From positions 1 to 24,127 of IMG/VR virus record IMGVR_UViG_3300031825_000068: a stretch of 24,127 nt of DNA. The stretch is one strand, 5' to 3'. A program made the position numbers and the translations under genes. The DNA comes from a virus. The notes under the pieces were generated by a model. That model was not told where the DNA came from and ran no database searches. It worked only from the letters and a program-made list of their open reading frames with translations. This document shows, in pieces, positions 15,294-23,593 of the stretch. Every line of letters starts with the position of its first letter. Position 1 is the stretch's first letter.

Positions 15294-15593
15294 ATGTATA
15301 CTGCTAGGTATGACCTTGAAACAGGGGATATTCAAGGTATTTTTGAACAGATATTACAAGACACCCCTGATAGCGTTATTATTTCTCAAGAAGTTAAGGA
15401 TAACCCCCACTTTTTTAAGATTATCAATGGGAACGTAGTCAAAAAAAGTAAGACTGAAAGGGATGCTATACTTGCAAGTAGGGCAGAATGGCAGACTAAA
15501 AAAGAGCGGGAAAAGAACACTTTTGCCGAAATAGATAACATTATTAACAGACTGACATTAATTGAACAACGGTTAACAAAAGCAGGGTTGTAA
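15294..15593 (+). CDS. Small protein downstream of the tail fibre
   Basis: A 99-aa protein. The N-terminal half, MYTARYDLETGDIQGIFEQ and later FFKIINGNVVKKS, resembles the short beta folds of small fibre-linked proteins. Residues about 55-97 are a Lys/Glu-rich helix likely to coil (EREKNTFAEIDNIINRLTLIEQRL). It directly follows the fibre with AAGGGGGTTG as ribosome-binding site. A role as fibre tip, assembly helper or trimeriser is possible from position only. Confidence 0.6.
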   Translation: MYTARYDLETGDIQGIFEQILQDTPDSVIISQEVKDNPHFFKIINGNVVKKSKTERDAILASRAEWQTKKEREKNTFAEIDNIINRLTLIEQRLTKAGL

Positions 15594-15616
15594 AAGTATG
15601 TTAATAAATGTATAAT
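15588..15616 (+). promoter_or_regulatory. SigmaA-type promoter for the secreted peptidase gene
   Basis: TTGTAA (15588-15593, 4 of 6 to consensus), a 17-nt spacer, and a perfect TATAAT (15611-15616). The -35 overlaps the stop of the preceding gene. AGGAGG follows at 15626-15631 and the GTG start at 15640. Together with the terminator after the gene, this marks an independent transcription unit. Confidence 0.7.
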
Positions 15617-15639
15617 AAGGGTAACAGGAGGTGTTTTTC

Positions 15640-16434
15640 GTGCTTAAAAAAACTCTCGTTGCCCTTATTATTATATTCTCGTTACCCTTAAACGCATGGG
15701 CGGCCATGCAAGTAATAGAAATGGACAATTTACCGGAAGACCAAATAATAGAAGAATATACTGTTTCCCCGGTAAGCAATCCCGATGACGAATTAATGCC
15801 AACTTGGGCTGTCCAAAAGGAAGTGTCCCATTTACAAAAAGCTATTCCTTTATTAAATAGGGTTAATTGGAATGTCTATGTAATAAACCAGCAGATTAGC
15901 ATGCCAAGTTTTAAATTAAGCGTTCCATTAGCTGGATATGCAAGACGTTTTCCCAAACCTTATAAAGTATTCCTTTTTGCTTCCCCAAAAACAAACAAAT
16001 ATACTGCTTATGATCTGGTTGAACACGAAATAGGGCATTTGGTGAGATATGAGGTTATTTCAAAACAAGATTTGCAAGAATATGTTGATTTGCGCAATGA
16101 TGGTTTAGAGCGCGATGGCTACTATGATAAACCTGACGAATTGTTTGCAGAAGATTTCCGTTGGCTATTTGGTTCGGATGGTAGTCGGGATTATAGGTAC
16201 ATGCCGACTTATCCCAAGCCTAGCGAAAAGGAAAAAGAGTGGATATTGAATCATGTTTTACTTACTTGGCAAGATAAATTAGAATACTACAAAATTGACC
16301 ATGATATAGGTTTTAAGGAAATACTCAGGGCTAAAGAATTATATGATCAAAGAAAAGCAAGAAAAGATTACAAAGGGGCAGAATTGGCCCATTTATGGGC
16401 TAATCAAGTAAGGAAAGCAATAGGTATATTCTAG
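15640..16434 (+). CDS. Secreted HExxH zinc metallopeptidase (ATLF/M34-like)
   Basis: A 264-aa protein starting at GTG 15640 behind AGGAGGTG. Residues 1-21 are a signal peptide (LKKTLVALIIIFSLPLNAWA, cleavage after AWA at 21), so it is exported. The zinc motif is HEIGH (H129, E130, H133) in YDLVEHEIGHLVRYE. A likely third ligand lies in ELFAEDFRWLF (E167 or E171). The combination of short secreted length, HExGH and a downstream xFAExF helix resembles anthrax-lethal-factor-like and Pro-Pro endopeptidases of Bacillota; this is a motif-level inference. It carries its own promoter and terminator and interrupts the tail operon, so it looks like a moron active in the host rather than a virion part. 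Codon use is more A+T-rich than in the head genes. Confidence 0.75.
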   Translation: MLKKTLVALIIIFSLPLNAWAAMQVIEMDNLPEDQIIEEYTVSPVSNPDDELMPTWAVQKEVSHLQKAIPLLNRVNWNVYVINQQISMPSFKLSVPLAGYARRFPKPYKVFLFASPKTNKYTAYDLVEHEIGHLVRYEVISKQDLQEYVDLRNDGLERDGYYDKPDELFAEDFRWLFGSDGSRDYRYMPTYPKPSEKEKEWILNHVLLTWQDKLEYYKIDHDIGFKEILRAKELYDQRKARKDYKGAELAHLWANQVRKAIGIF

Positions 16435-16466
16435 CCAAAGAATAAAACAACTTATAATCAAAACCC

Positions 16467-16499
16467 AAAGGAATCGGAAAAATCCGGTTCCTTTTTCTT
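16467..16499 (+). terminator. Strong intrinsic terminator after the peptidase gene
   Basis: AAAGGAATCGG (16467-16477) pairs with CCGGTTCCTTT (16484-16494), 11 bp with one G-U pair and a 6-nt loop, followed by TTTTTCTT. Confidence 0.85.
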
Positions 16500-16529
16500 A
16501 TGCGTAATTAATGAAGGGAGGTCTGTAAA

Positions 16530-17759
16530 ATGGCAACTATACAAGAACAAATGAAAGCGAATAGCGAAAAGTGGTGGACAGCATCACCAACTGAAAAAAA
16601 GCAGTTAGAAGCTGCAAATCAATCTTTAGGCAAACAGACAGGTTTAAGTTACAATTCGTCTTCAGGAACTTGGAATAATCCCAGCGGTACACAAGCTTAT
16701 ACTGTTAATTCTGGTTCTAGTGGGGGTTCTGGTTCAGGCGGAGGCTATGGTTCTGGGAGTTCCGGAGGTGGTTCATCTCCTAACCCTAGTGCTTACCCAT
16801 CTTATCTCACTGGCGTAACCGGCAACAAAGATGGTACATGGCAGGAACGATTACGGCACTACTATGACAACCCCGGAGAAGTAGCCGCAGAAATAACTAG
16901 AGCGGGAGGGATTAATACTCCCGATGCTAATGACTGGGTAAATAAGCTGAGTCCTATTATTCCTGGTTATTCTCAGGTTTTAGGGAATCAAACTCCAGTT
17001 TCTGGACAGGGCAATCTACCGCCTGGCAATCCCCCGACCACAACCCCACCAGTTACAGTGCAATCACAAGGGAATAACAGTGATGCCCTTGCTCGGCTAC
17101 AGAAAATATTTGATCAATACGCACAGAACAGCACTACACGTCAACAAACTTTGCAGGATTTGCTGACCGCATCTCCGACATATAAGGCTCCTACCGCTGA
17201 TGAAATGCTTGCCCAATCTAGGCAATATGCAGGGCTTCAGGTTGACCCTGTATTGTCGGCTATTCAGTCACGGTTGTCTGGTGCGAGAACTTCTGCTACC
17301 AATGCTAGAACAGCTACAGAGGCGGCTTACGCAGGAGTTCCGGCACAGACTCAGGCGAGACTTGAAGAGGCTCGGAGATATGCACTAGAAAACGCCATAT
17401 CTCGGGGAATGGGCAGATCCGGGGTGGTCGAGTGGAACAATGCTAAGCTGTCTGCTCCAATTATCCAAGCAGAAACCGAATCCGAGAGAGAAAAAGCCGC
17501 CAAGCTATCGGCCATCGCTAACGAGTTAGCAAATACTGAATCGGAAACCGGCAGACTAACGCAGGAAACCGAGGCCAGGAGAGGCGCCTTGGAAAGCGCC
17601 CGACTAACTGAACTGCAGCAACTAGCCCAGCAGTTAGCCGCCCAAGATCAGCAAACAAGGTTTAACCAGGGACAGGCATGGGCTAATTATGGGTCACAGT
17701 CTGATTTGGCACAAGCGAGTATAAGAATGCTGATGGAAGACCTCTTAAGGAACGGATAA
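16530..17759 (+). CDS. Internal virion / DNA-entry protein candidate
   Basis: A 409-aa protein in three parts. Residues 1-52 form a compact module (MKANSEKWWTASPTEKKQL...GLSYNSSSGTW). Residues about 55-90 are a Ser/Gly linker (GSSGGSGSGGGYGSGSSGGG). After a Pro-rich stretch (about 150-180), residues about 185-405 are Ala/Gln/Glu-rich helix with coiled-coil character. No signal peptide or enzyme motif is seen. The position before two other entry-type proteins, in a phage without tape-measure genes, suggests an ejected or internal tail protein as in P22 (gp7/gp20/gp16). Identity is inferred from context. ATG 16530 has GAAGGGAGG upstream. Confidence 0.55.
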   Translation: MATIQEQMKANSEKWWTASPTEKKQLEAANQSLGKQTGLSYNSSSGTWNNPSGTQAYTVNSGSSGGSGSGGGYGSGSSGGGSSPNPSAYPSYLTGVTGNKDGTWQERLRHYYDNPGEVAAEITRAGGINTPDANDWVNKLSPIIPGYSQVLGNQTPVSGQGNLPPGNPPTTTPPVTVQSQGNNSDALARLQKIFDQYAQNSTTRQQTLQDLLTASPTYKAPTADEMLAQSRQYAGLQVDPVLSAIQSRLSGARTSATNARTATEAAYAGVPAQTQARLEEARRYALENAISRGMGRSGVVEWNNAKLSAPIIQAETESEREKAAKLSAIANELANTESETGRLTQETEARRGALESARLTELQQLAQQLAAQDQQTRFNQGQAWANYGSQSDLAQASIRMLMEDLLRNG

Positions 17760-17775
17760 GGGAGGGATAAATAAA

Positions 17776-18621
17776 ATGGCAACAATAGATGAAGTTTTAA
17801 GTCGATTGTCAAAAACCCCCGTTAGCCCTGTTGGAAATGCTTTCACCGAGGCTCAAGATTTAACTAGAGGAATTGTGCAATTTCAAAAAAATCAGCGAGC
17901 ACAACCTTTAATCACTAATTTGCAGGACTTGAGCAGCCAGTTTGCCCAAGCTCCTACCGTCCAACAATCGAAACTCAACGCCCGAGCCAATGCGCTCAGG
18001 GCGGCCTATATTAATTCTGGCGGCAGCCCAACGGACTTGCCAAAGGAACTGTGGGGTTCCGACCCTAGTCAAGGATTCCAGACGGGTACGGGACAGTTTA
18101 ATTTGGGATCTGCCGATGACAATTTGAGTTTTGGCCAGAAGTTAAAACGGGCTCCAATTACCGGAATGTTTGAAAACAAGCCGATTTGGGAGAGGCAATA
18201 TCAACAGGGATTATTGGATATATCGAGATTAAATGCTCAAAACACACAAGATAAAAATTATTTGGATAAAATGATGGATATCCAAAAGAATCTTACTGAA
18301 CAGGGGAATAAGCAAACCGAAAATATTAATAAAGCAATCCAAGATGCTCACATCGCCATTGATAAAGCTATGGTCAGGATACCCAACCCCGATTCAAAAA
18401 CTAGATCGACTAATCCGTATATTATGACTAATATGCGTCCTGAAATGAAGTCGCAAATGAAGGATGTATTTAACCGCACTTTCGATAGACTGCGCACTAA
18501 CGGGATAACAATGCTAACTCCTGATATGCAAAAGGCTGTTCTTCAAGAACTTCCTGAAGGTGGTGGTTGGGACGTAATTAATGCCTTAAATAGTGCTCTA
18601 AAGACCTCCCCAAAGCAGTAG
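17776..18621 (+). CDS. Entry protein candidate, 0-frame product (281 aa)
   Basis: A 281-aa helical, Gln/Asn-rich protein from ATG 17776 (GGGAGGG upstream) to TAG 18619-18621. It has an N-terminal VLSRLSK segment, a Gln-rich middle (QFAQAPTVQQSK), KLKRAPITGMFENKPIWERQYQQGLLDI, and a likely coiled coil at about 165-195. No family is recognised. The gene directly follows the 409-aa protein and precedes the 1542-aa protein, so it belongs to the entry block. Its last codons, TCC CCA AAG CAG TAG, hold a -1 slippery heptamer, so this product is probably the majority form of a two-product gene. Confidence 0.75.
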   Translation: MATIDEVLSRLSKTPVSPVGNAFTEAQDLTRGIVQFQKNQRAQPLITNLQDLSSQFAQAPTVQQSKLNARANALRAAYINSGGSPTDLPKELWGSDPSQGFQTGTGQFNLGSADDNLSFGQKLKRAPITGMFENKPIWERQYQQGLLDISRLNAQNTQDKNYLDKMMDIQKNLTEQGNKQTENINKAIQDAHIAIDKAMVRIPNPDSKTRSTNPYIMTNMRPEMKSQMKDVFNRTFDRLRTNGITMLTPDMQKAVLQELPEGGGWDVINALNSALKTSPKQ

Positions 18622-18923
18622 GCTCCGGTTCCGTTGATTCTTGGGTTGATGAAGCTATTACAAAAACCGGAGTCGGAGCGGATTGGAAACCATATCTCAA
18701 TTGGATAATCCAGAAGGAAAGCAGTGGTAACCCACAGGCACAAAATAAAAAATCTTCAGCCTATGGTCTGATGCAGTTCCTTGACCAAACTTTCAAAAAT
18801 CATGGTGTGGGTTCAAGGGATAATCCAGTAGATCAAATTGTTTCCGGCATTGGTTACATTAAGGACCGTTACAAAACACCGGAAAAAGCAGTAGCCTTTC
18901 ACCAGAAAAAAGGTTGGTATTAA
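17776..18923 (+). CDS. -1 frameshift product with lytic transglycosylase domain (382 aa)
   Basis: Predicted as join(17776..18615, 18615..18923): 280 residues from frame 0, then 102 from frame -1. The -1 frame encodes a lytic transglycosylase (SLT-type) core. The catalytic Glu motif is IIQKESSGNPQAQN (E315), followed by SSAYGLMQFLDQTF (GLMQ at 331-334), DNPVDQIVSGIGYIKDRY, and the ending AVAFHQKKGWY typical of tail-linked SLT domains. The domain would cleave peptidoglycan during DNA entry. It has no usable start codon: the -1 frame opens only after a TAG just upstream of 18596, and the first in-frame ATG lies inside GLMQ. A separate gene is therefore unlikely. A simple frameshift mutation is the alternative, but the slippery site and stem argue for programmed frameshifting. 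Confidence 0.75.
18609..18672 (+). promoter_or_regulatory. Programmed -1 ribosomal frameshift signal
   Basis: Slippery heptamer C CCA AAG (18609-18615) in the correct NNX XXY YYZ phase of the 281-aa ORF, with the 0-frame stop at 18619-18621. After a 7-nt spacer (18616-18622), CTCCGGTT (18623-18630) pairs perfectly with AACCGGAG (18665-18672), giving an 8-bp GC-rich stem with a 34-nt loop; G18622 and T18673 can add a wobble pair. No clear pseudoknot partner was found by eye. Confidence 0.75.
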
Positions 18924-18935
18924 GGGGGTGGACTC

Positions 18936-21900
18936 ATGTCTTTGGAAGATAGCCTCGACGCAGCTATACAAAAAGCAAAAAAGAATACATTGACTCCTAC
19001 TGTCACGGATGCTCCTGCCAATACTTCCGATTTGGAAAGCAACCTCGACGCAGCTATACAAAAGTACAAGAACCCTGATGCTTTCGTTAATAAACCAAAA
19101 CCTACTCCTGTAGATTATAACAGCCTTGAATTTAAACCTGTCTCTGTTCGTAAATCTACAGCAGAACTAGAAAAAATAGCTGAAACTCCACAAGGTAGAG
19201 CATCTATAAGCGAAGCAGATTGGCAGAGACTTTACTTTAATAAGTCTAAAGCCGCTGATTTGCTTAATTTAACTCCTGAAGGAAGAAATTTAACCGAACA
19301 ATTTGGAGAAAAGCAATATAAGGCAGACCTTCCTAATCGCCCCATACTGCAAAAGCTTGAACCACTTCGCCAATGGAACGAACGGGCAGGGGATGCATCT
19401 AATAGGGTATCCTATTTTGACGATACACCTACCACTGCGACTACTGGTAATAAGTGGGGGGATATGTCGGCTGATGTTTTAGGTAGCTTGGCTGGCTTTA
19501 TAAATCCTATGGCCGGCGGTGGTGCATTAAAAGCCGGCAGAGTAGCAGAATTGTTCCCGCAACTTGGCAAAGTTGGGCAAGGGGCTTTGCATGGGTTAGC
19601 TGGCGGTGCTGCCTACGGTACTGCCGGGGGTATTGTGCAGGGCCAATCTGCCACCGATACCGCTATACGTGCGCTGAAAGAGGGTGCTTTGTTCGGTTCT
19701 ATGGGTGCTGGTGGCGCATTAGGTAAAATCCCCGGAGCATTAGCAGGTGCAGGCGTATTCGGTGGCCAGACAGCGTTAGAGGGTGGAACTCCCCAGGATA
19801 TTGTGACCCAAGCCGCTCTAGGTCTTTTGCTTGGCGGTGCTGGTGGTGCAGGCAGAGAAGTCAATAAGCCATGGGTGGCAGACAAACCTGCATTCACCGA
19901 AACATTCCAAGCTGAACCTGTTGACAGAATTCCTTTGCGATTAGGCACTGGTCAACAAACCGGAGGTAAGGTACATCCAAAATGGCAGCTGCCTTCTGGT
20001 GAACCAACAATTGCAGGGTTGTTGCCGGTTCGGGGCCCTGTCGATTTCTATTCTGGCGAAGCAGGTATGTCAAAGGATATAAGTTCGGCTGGAAGAAGAA
20101 TGATCCCCTCCGGCAAAGAAGAACCCTTTGGACTATTACCAGAAGGAACAAGACCAGATTTCTATGCCGGTGATGCTGGAATTTCAGCAGATATTAACGC
20201 TGCTGGAAGAAAATTATTACCAGCTTCCGAGCAAGTTCCGCTATTGCCGGATAGGTTCGTGAAAGGTCAGCCAGATTTCTATGCCGGACCGGAAGGAGTT
20301 TCGACCAATAAGGATATGATCGCTTTATACGGTCAAATTAAGCCCGTAGTTGACCGCTTGTTTGTTCCAGGTGTAAAGCCTAGCAGAGATGCTTTAGGAC
20401 GAATCCTAGACCAAAGCGGAGTGCGGGTAGCCCCTGGGCAAAGGACAGAACTAATTAACTTGCTGCAAGGGCTTGAAAAATCCAAACCACAACTTTCCCC
20501 GACAATCCTACAATCTATCAAAGGCACCAATTACAGGCAAGACTTAGCGGATTATTCCGAAACGGCTAAATCACAAAGAGAACTTGGCCGTGAAATGGAT
20601 ACCATTATAAACCAAGAAACTGCTTCCAGGTACGACATCGAAAAGCAAGCCGCTCAGGCTAATCCACTTTGGCAAGCCATAAAAGAAAATGGCGGTATTA
20701 AGCCTTATAAGAATGGTTATTTGGCCGAAGAATACAGGTTGATGCCCAACAATATTAAGAACAAAAATGGCATAACACTTGATGAAATGGCTTCCACTCT
20801 AGGTTACGAAAGCGAGAGTTCTTTAGTGGCAGATCTAGGCAACCAGTCAGCAAGGCAGGTTCCTAAATACTCAGACATTAAATCTGATGTTTTGGGTGAC
20901 GCTGAATTAGGAAGAATGCCCGAATATCAAGCATTGAAGAAAACTGCTGAGGCCATTGATAAAGACATAAAGGAACTCGAAAGAACAATAGCTCCTGGCG
21001 ATAAGCAGAAAATAATCAAGCAGCTTGATGCAATGGAGCGATTGGCTAAAAACCGTATCGAGGGCAGAAAAGACCGCCTATTGTCCGGGGTGCCAGTGGA
21101 CACGTTAGCAGACTATGCCATAATTGGTGCTGCCAAAATAGCGAAGGGCACCATTAGGTTTGCGGATTGGTCCGCTGTCATGGTTAAAGAGCTTGGGGAA
21201 AATGTTCGTCCCCATCTTGAACATCTCTGGAAATCTGCAAAATCCGTCTACCAGGAACAAGCGAAAACAAATAGGTTCATAGATCGGGATGAAGTTATAA
21301 AGCGGTTTTTAGACAAAGAAAAGGCAGCAGAGGTAGCCGGAGGCCCGAATACTTTCGGTGTCGACCCGACCCAACTAAAAGACATTGATGGACCTCAAGT
21401 CTACGGTACCGATGCTTATCGCATTTTCGAGAAAGTTTATGGCGATAAGTTTCCGGAAGCAAAGAAAGCCATTCTCGACCCGTTCGATGCATCGAAAAAG
21501 GAATATATCGACTTTCAGAAAAATTGGTTAGGTAAGCTCAAAACGGAGATAGTTGAGAGGTTAGGAATTAGCAGGGGAAGTAAATTATCAGCCTTGGTCC
21601 AGAGATACGGCGAAGGCGGCAGAAGATACTTCGACAAGAAAAAAGGCGAAACTATCCTTGAAGCGTACACCTTGGAGGATTTGAAGCGTGATGCTCCTAA
21701 TGATTGGCAGATGATAGTCGAAGCGGATAAGTGGTTCAGGAAGGCTTATGACCAGCTCATCGATGAGGTAAATGTGGTTCGTAAACAAATATACCCCAGA
21801 AGTCCAGACAAAATAATCCAGAAGCGGCAGGATTATTATCGGCACTTCAGGGAGCTGGAAGGGTTAGAAGGAATCAAGAATATTTTCGAAACCCCGGCTA

Positions 21901-23564
21901 ACATAGACCCCAATTTGGTAGCTATATCCGAATTTACTCAACCAAAGTCAAGGTTCCTTGGATTTGCCCAAAAGAGAGGTCTGGGGCCATACAAAGAGGA
22001 TGCAGTTGGAGGTTTCTTAAACTATATTCCTGCTGCTTCATATGCTGTTAATATTGACAAGCATATCCGTGTTTTCGCCAAGTTGGCCGGCGATTTATCG
22101 AAGGCGACAAAGAAAACCAAGAATCTTAATAATTTTATCAACTTCCTTCGCAAGTACGCCCAGGATTTAGCTGGCAAAACTAACCCAGCAGATCGGTTTA
22201 TTCAGGAGGCCATTCCTGGTGGCAGGATGGCGTTTAACGGTATCCGGTGGCTTAATAACAGGGTAAAGGCTAATGCTGTTCTCGGTAATGTCTCGTCTGC
22301 TCTGGCGCAGCTCGCCAATATACCGCAGGGCATAGCGTTTGCAAAACAGCATTCGGCAGAGGGGTTGGCTAGGTCCCTGCGTGCTATTGTGCCATCGGAA
22401 AATAACCCCATGAACCAATCCGGGTTCTTGGCAGAGCGTTACGGTGGCCCTGGTGGGGCAATGTACCGGCAGTTTGATACTAGAATAATCGATCAACCTA
22501 AAAAAGTGGCTGCTTGGGTTATGGAAACGGCTGACAAGTTAGGCACTAACTTTGTATGGAACTCTGCTTACTCTAAAGCGGTTCGGGAGAAAGCTTCTAA
22601 TCCCGTCAAGTATGCAGACGATGTAACTAGAAAACTGGTTGCCGGTAGGGGTATTGGCGAAATGCCACTAATACAAAAATCGCAGATTACTCAAGTATTC
22701 TTTCCGTTCACCCTGGAAGTGGCCAACCTCTGGAAGGTGCAGAAAGACTTTCTCAAAGACAAGGATTTTACCGGGCTTGCTGTTCTCTATGTGGCTAACT
22801 TCCTGTTTAATAAGGTTATGGAGCAGACTAGGGGCTCAGGAGTGACCCTCGACCCCATTCAAGCTACCCTGGACGCATTCCCGGAACTAAAGCCTTATGT
22901 TGGGCAGGAAATGACTGCCGATGATCAGGACATTACCCCACTTCAGAGAGGCGGAAGGTTGGCCGGCGAAGTATTATCTAATTTACCTGCCGGTCAATAT
23001 GCTGCTTCATTATATCCCGAATACGGTACGGATATACTTGGCTATCAACTACCGACCAGGAAAGAGCTTTTTGGCAGGAATGACCCGACTAGATTCGGGA
23101 CTGGCGTTGCTATTGTTAAGGGATTGCAAAACCCGTTTTATAGGCTTGCACTGCCTTTCGGTGGAGGACAATTACAAAAGACCCTGAAAGGGAAAGAAGC
23201 TATTGAGTTGGGTGGTAGTTACAACAAGGATAAAACCAAACTTAACTATCCGGTTGATACTGACCCTGCGAATGCGCTCAGCGGTTTATTGTTTGGCCCT
23301 GGCGGCTTCAGAGAAACCAAGGATTACTATAATAACAATAGGCGGCCGCTTGGAGAGAATCAGACTCGGCAATTTCAAGAAGATGTTAGAAGTGGCAGAG
23401 ACCCCAAAGAGCTATACCAGCAACTTTTGAGGGATCGAGTGATCGAGGGTATCCAAGAGGAAATTGGTAAGGTTGGGCAAGATGCGAAGATGAGCGAAGC
23501 GGAAAAGCGGAAGAAAATAGCGGAGCTAGAAGCGAGAGTGAAAAGTATAGTGCGGCAAAAGTAA
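18936..23564 (+). CDS. Giant internal virion / ejection protein (1542 aa)
   Basis: A 1542-aa protein from ATG 18936 (GGGGGTGG upstream). Residues 1-46 hold two copies of a (S/N)LDAAIQK helix. Residues about 175-305 are Gly/Ala-rich and hydrophobic (LAGFINPMAGGGALKAGR, ALHGLAGGAAYGTAGGIVQG, AALGLLLGGAGGAG), a membrane-active or pore-like segment. Residues 361-465 carry three copies of a GLLP..PDFYAG..G(I/V/M)S repeat. The rest is mostly helical and polar: about 540-760 coiled-coil-like, and about 800-1400 like the large polyvalent proteins of podoviruses. No peptidase or muramidase motif was seen; the wall-cutting function may come from the upstream frameshift product. The likely role is a transenvelope DNA conduit. 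Length and position fit an ejection protein. Confidence 0.7.
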   Translation: MSLEDSLDAAIQKAKKNTLTPTVTDAPANTSDLESNLDAAIQKYKNPDAFVNKPKPTPVDYNSLEFKPVSVRKSTAELEKIAETPQGRASISEADWQRLYFNKSKAADLLNLTPEGRNLTEQFGEKQYKADLPNRPILQKLEPLRQWNERAGDASNRVSYFDDTPTTATTGNKWGDMSADVLGSLAGFINPMAGGGALKAGRVAELFPQLGKVGQGALHGLAGGAAYGTAGGIVQGQSATDTAIRALKEGALFGSMGAGGALGKIPGALAGAGVFGGQTALEGGTPQDIVTQAALGLLLGGAGGAGREVNKPWVADKPAFTETFQAEPVDRIPLRLGTGQQTGGKVHPKWQLPSGEPTIAGLLPVRGPVDFYSGEAGMSKDISSAGRRMIPSGKEEPFGLLPEGTRPDFYAGDAGISADINAAGRKLLPASEQVPLLPDRFVKGQPDFYAGPEGVSTNKDMIALYGQIKPVVDRLFVPGVKPSRDALGRILDQSGVRVAPGQRTELINLLQGLEKSKPQLSPTILQSIKGTNYRQDLADYSETAKSQRELGREMDTIINQETASRYDIEKQAAQANPLWQAIKENGGIKPYKNGYLAEEYRLMPNNIKNKNGITLDEMASTLGYESESSLVADLGNQSARQVPKYSDIKSDVLGDAELGRMPEYQALKKTAEAIDKDIKELERTIAPGDKQKIIKQLDAMERLAKNRIEGRKDRLLSGVPVDTLADYAIIGAAKIAKGTIRFADWSAVMVKELGENVRPHLEHLWKSAKSVYQEQAKTNRFIDRDEVIKRFLDKEKAAEVAGGPNTFGVDPTQLKDIDGPQVYGTDAYRIFEKVYGDKFPEAKKAILDPFDASKKEYIDFQKNWLGKLKTEIVERLGISRGSKLSALVQRYGEGGRRYFDKKKGETILEAYTLEDLKRDAPNDWQMIVEADKWFRKAYDQLIDEVNVVRKQIYPRSPDKIIQKRQDYYRHFRELEGLEGIKNIFETPANIDPNLVAISEFTQPKSRFLGFAQKRGLGPYKEDAVGGFLNYIPAASYAVNIDKHIRVFAKLAGDLSKATKKTKNLNNFINFLRKYAQDLAGKTNPADRFIQEAIPGGRMAFNGIRWLNNRVKANAVLGNVSSALAQLANIPQGIAFAKQHSAEGLARSLRAIVPSENNPMNQSGFLAERYGGPGGAMYRQFDTRIIDQPKKVAAWVMETADKLGTNFVWNSAYSKAVREKASNPVKYADDVTRKLVAGRGIGEMPLIQKSQITQVFFPFTLEVANLWKVQKDFLKDKDFTGLAVLYVANFLFNKVMEQTRGSGVTLDPIQATLDAFPELKPYVGQEMTADDQDITPLQRGGRLAGEVLSNLPAGQYAASLYPEYGTDILGYQLPTRKELFGRNDPTRFGTGVAIVKGLQNPFYRLALPFGGGQLQKTLKGKEAIELGGSYNKDKTKLNYPVDTDPANALSGLLFGPGGFRETKDYYNNNRRPLGENQTRQFQEDVRSGRDPKELYQQLLRDRVIEGIQEEIGKVGQDAKMSEAEKRKKIAELEARVKSIVRQK
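18953..19073 (+). repeat. Short direct repeat encoding (S/N)LDAAIQK
   Basis: A 21-nt identical sequence occurs at 18953-18973 and 19053-19073, exactly 100 bp apart, with similar flanking bases starting TTTGGAA. It encodes two copies of LDAAIQK near the N-terminus of the 1542-aa protein. Confidence 0.85.
20016..20330 (+). repeat. Three-copy peptide repeat in the giant protein
   Basis: Residues 361-390, 399-430 and 436-465 repeat the pattern LLP-x(n)-(P/V)DFY(A/S)G-x-x-G(M/I/V)S. The first two also share DI.(S/A)AGR(R/K). The copies have diverged in DNA, so this is an old protein-level duplication. Confidence 0.8.
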
Positions 23565-23566
23565 AA

Positions 23567-23593
23567 GGGAGAGGTAGAAACCTCTTCCTTAAT
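23567..23593. terminator. Bidirectional terminator between convergent genes
   Basis: GGGAGAGGT (23567-23575) pairs with ACCTCTTCC (23580-23588), 9 bp with one G-U pair and loop AGAA. It lies between the + strand giant gene and the minus-strand gene. On the minus strand it is followed by TTTTACTTTTG, on the plus strand by TTAATTAAT, so it favours the minus-strand transcript. Confidence 0.7.

Noticed and set aside
18621-18923. Lytic transglycosylase as a separate gene
   Set aside because: No ATG, GTG or TTG with a ribosome-binding site exists in that frame before the catalytic motifs; the only in-frame ATG is inside GLMQ.
22167-22496. 109-aa minus-strand frame within the giant gene, and similar frames elsewhere
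   Set aside because: They run antisense to a strongly supported + strand gene and show no start signal or recognisable domain.
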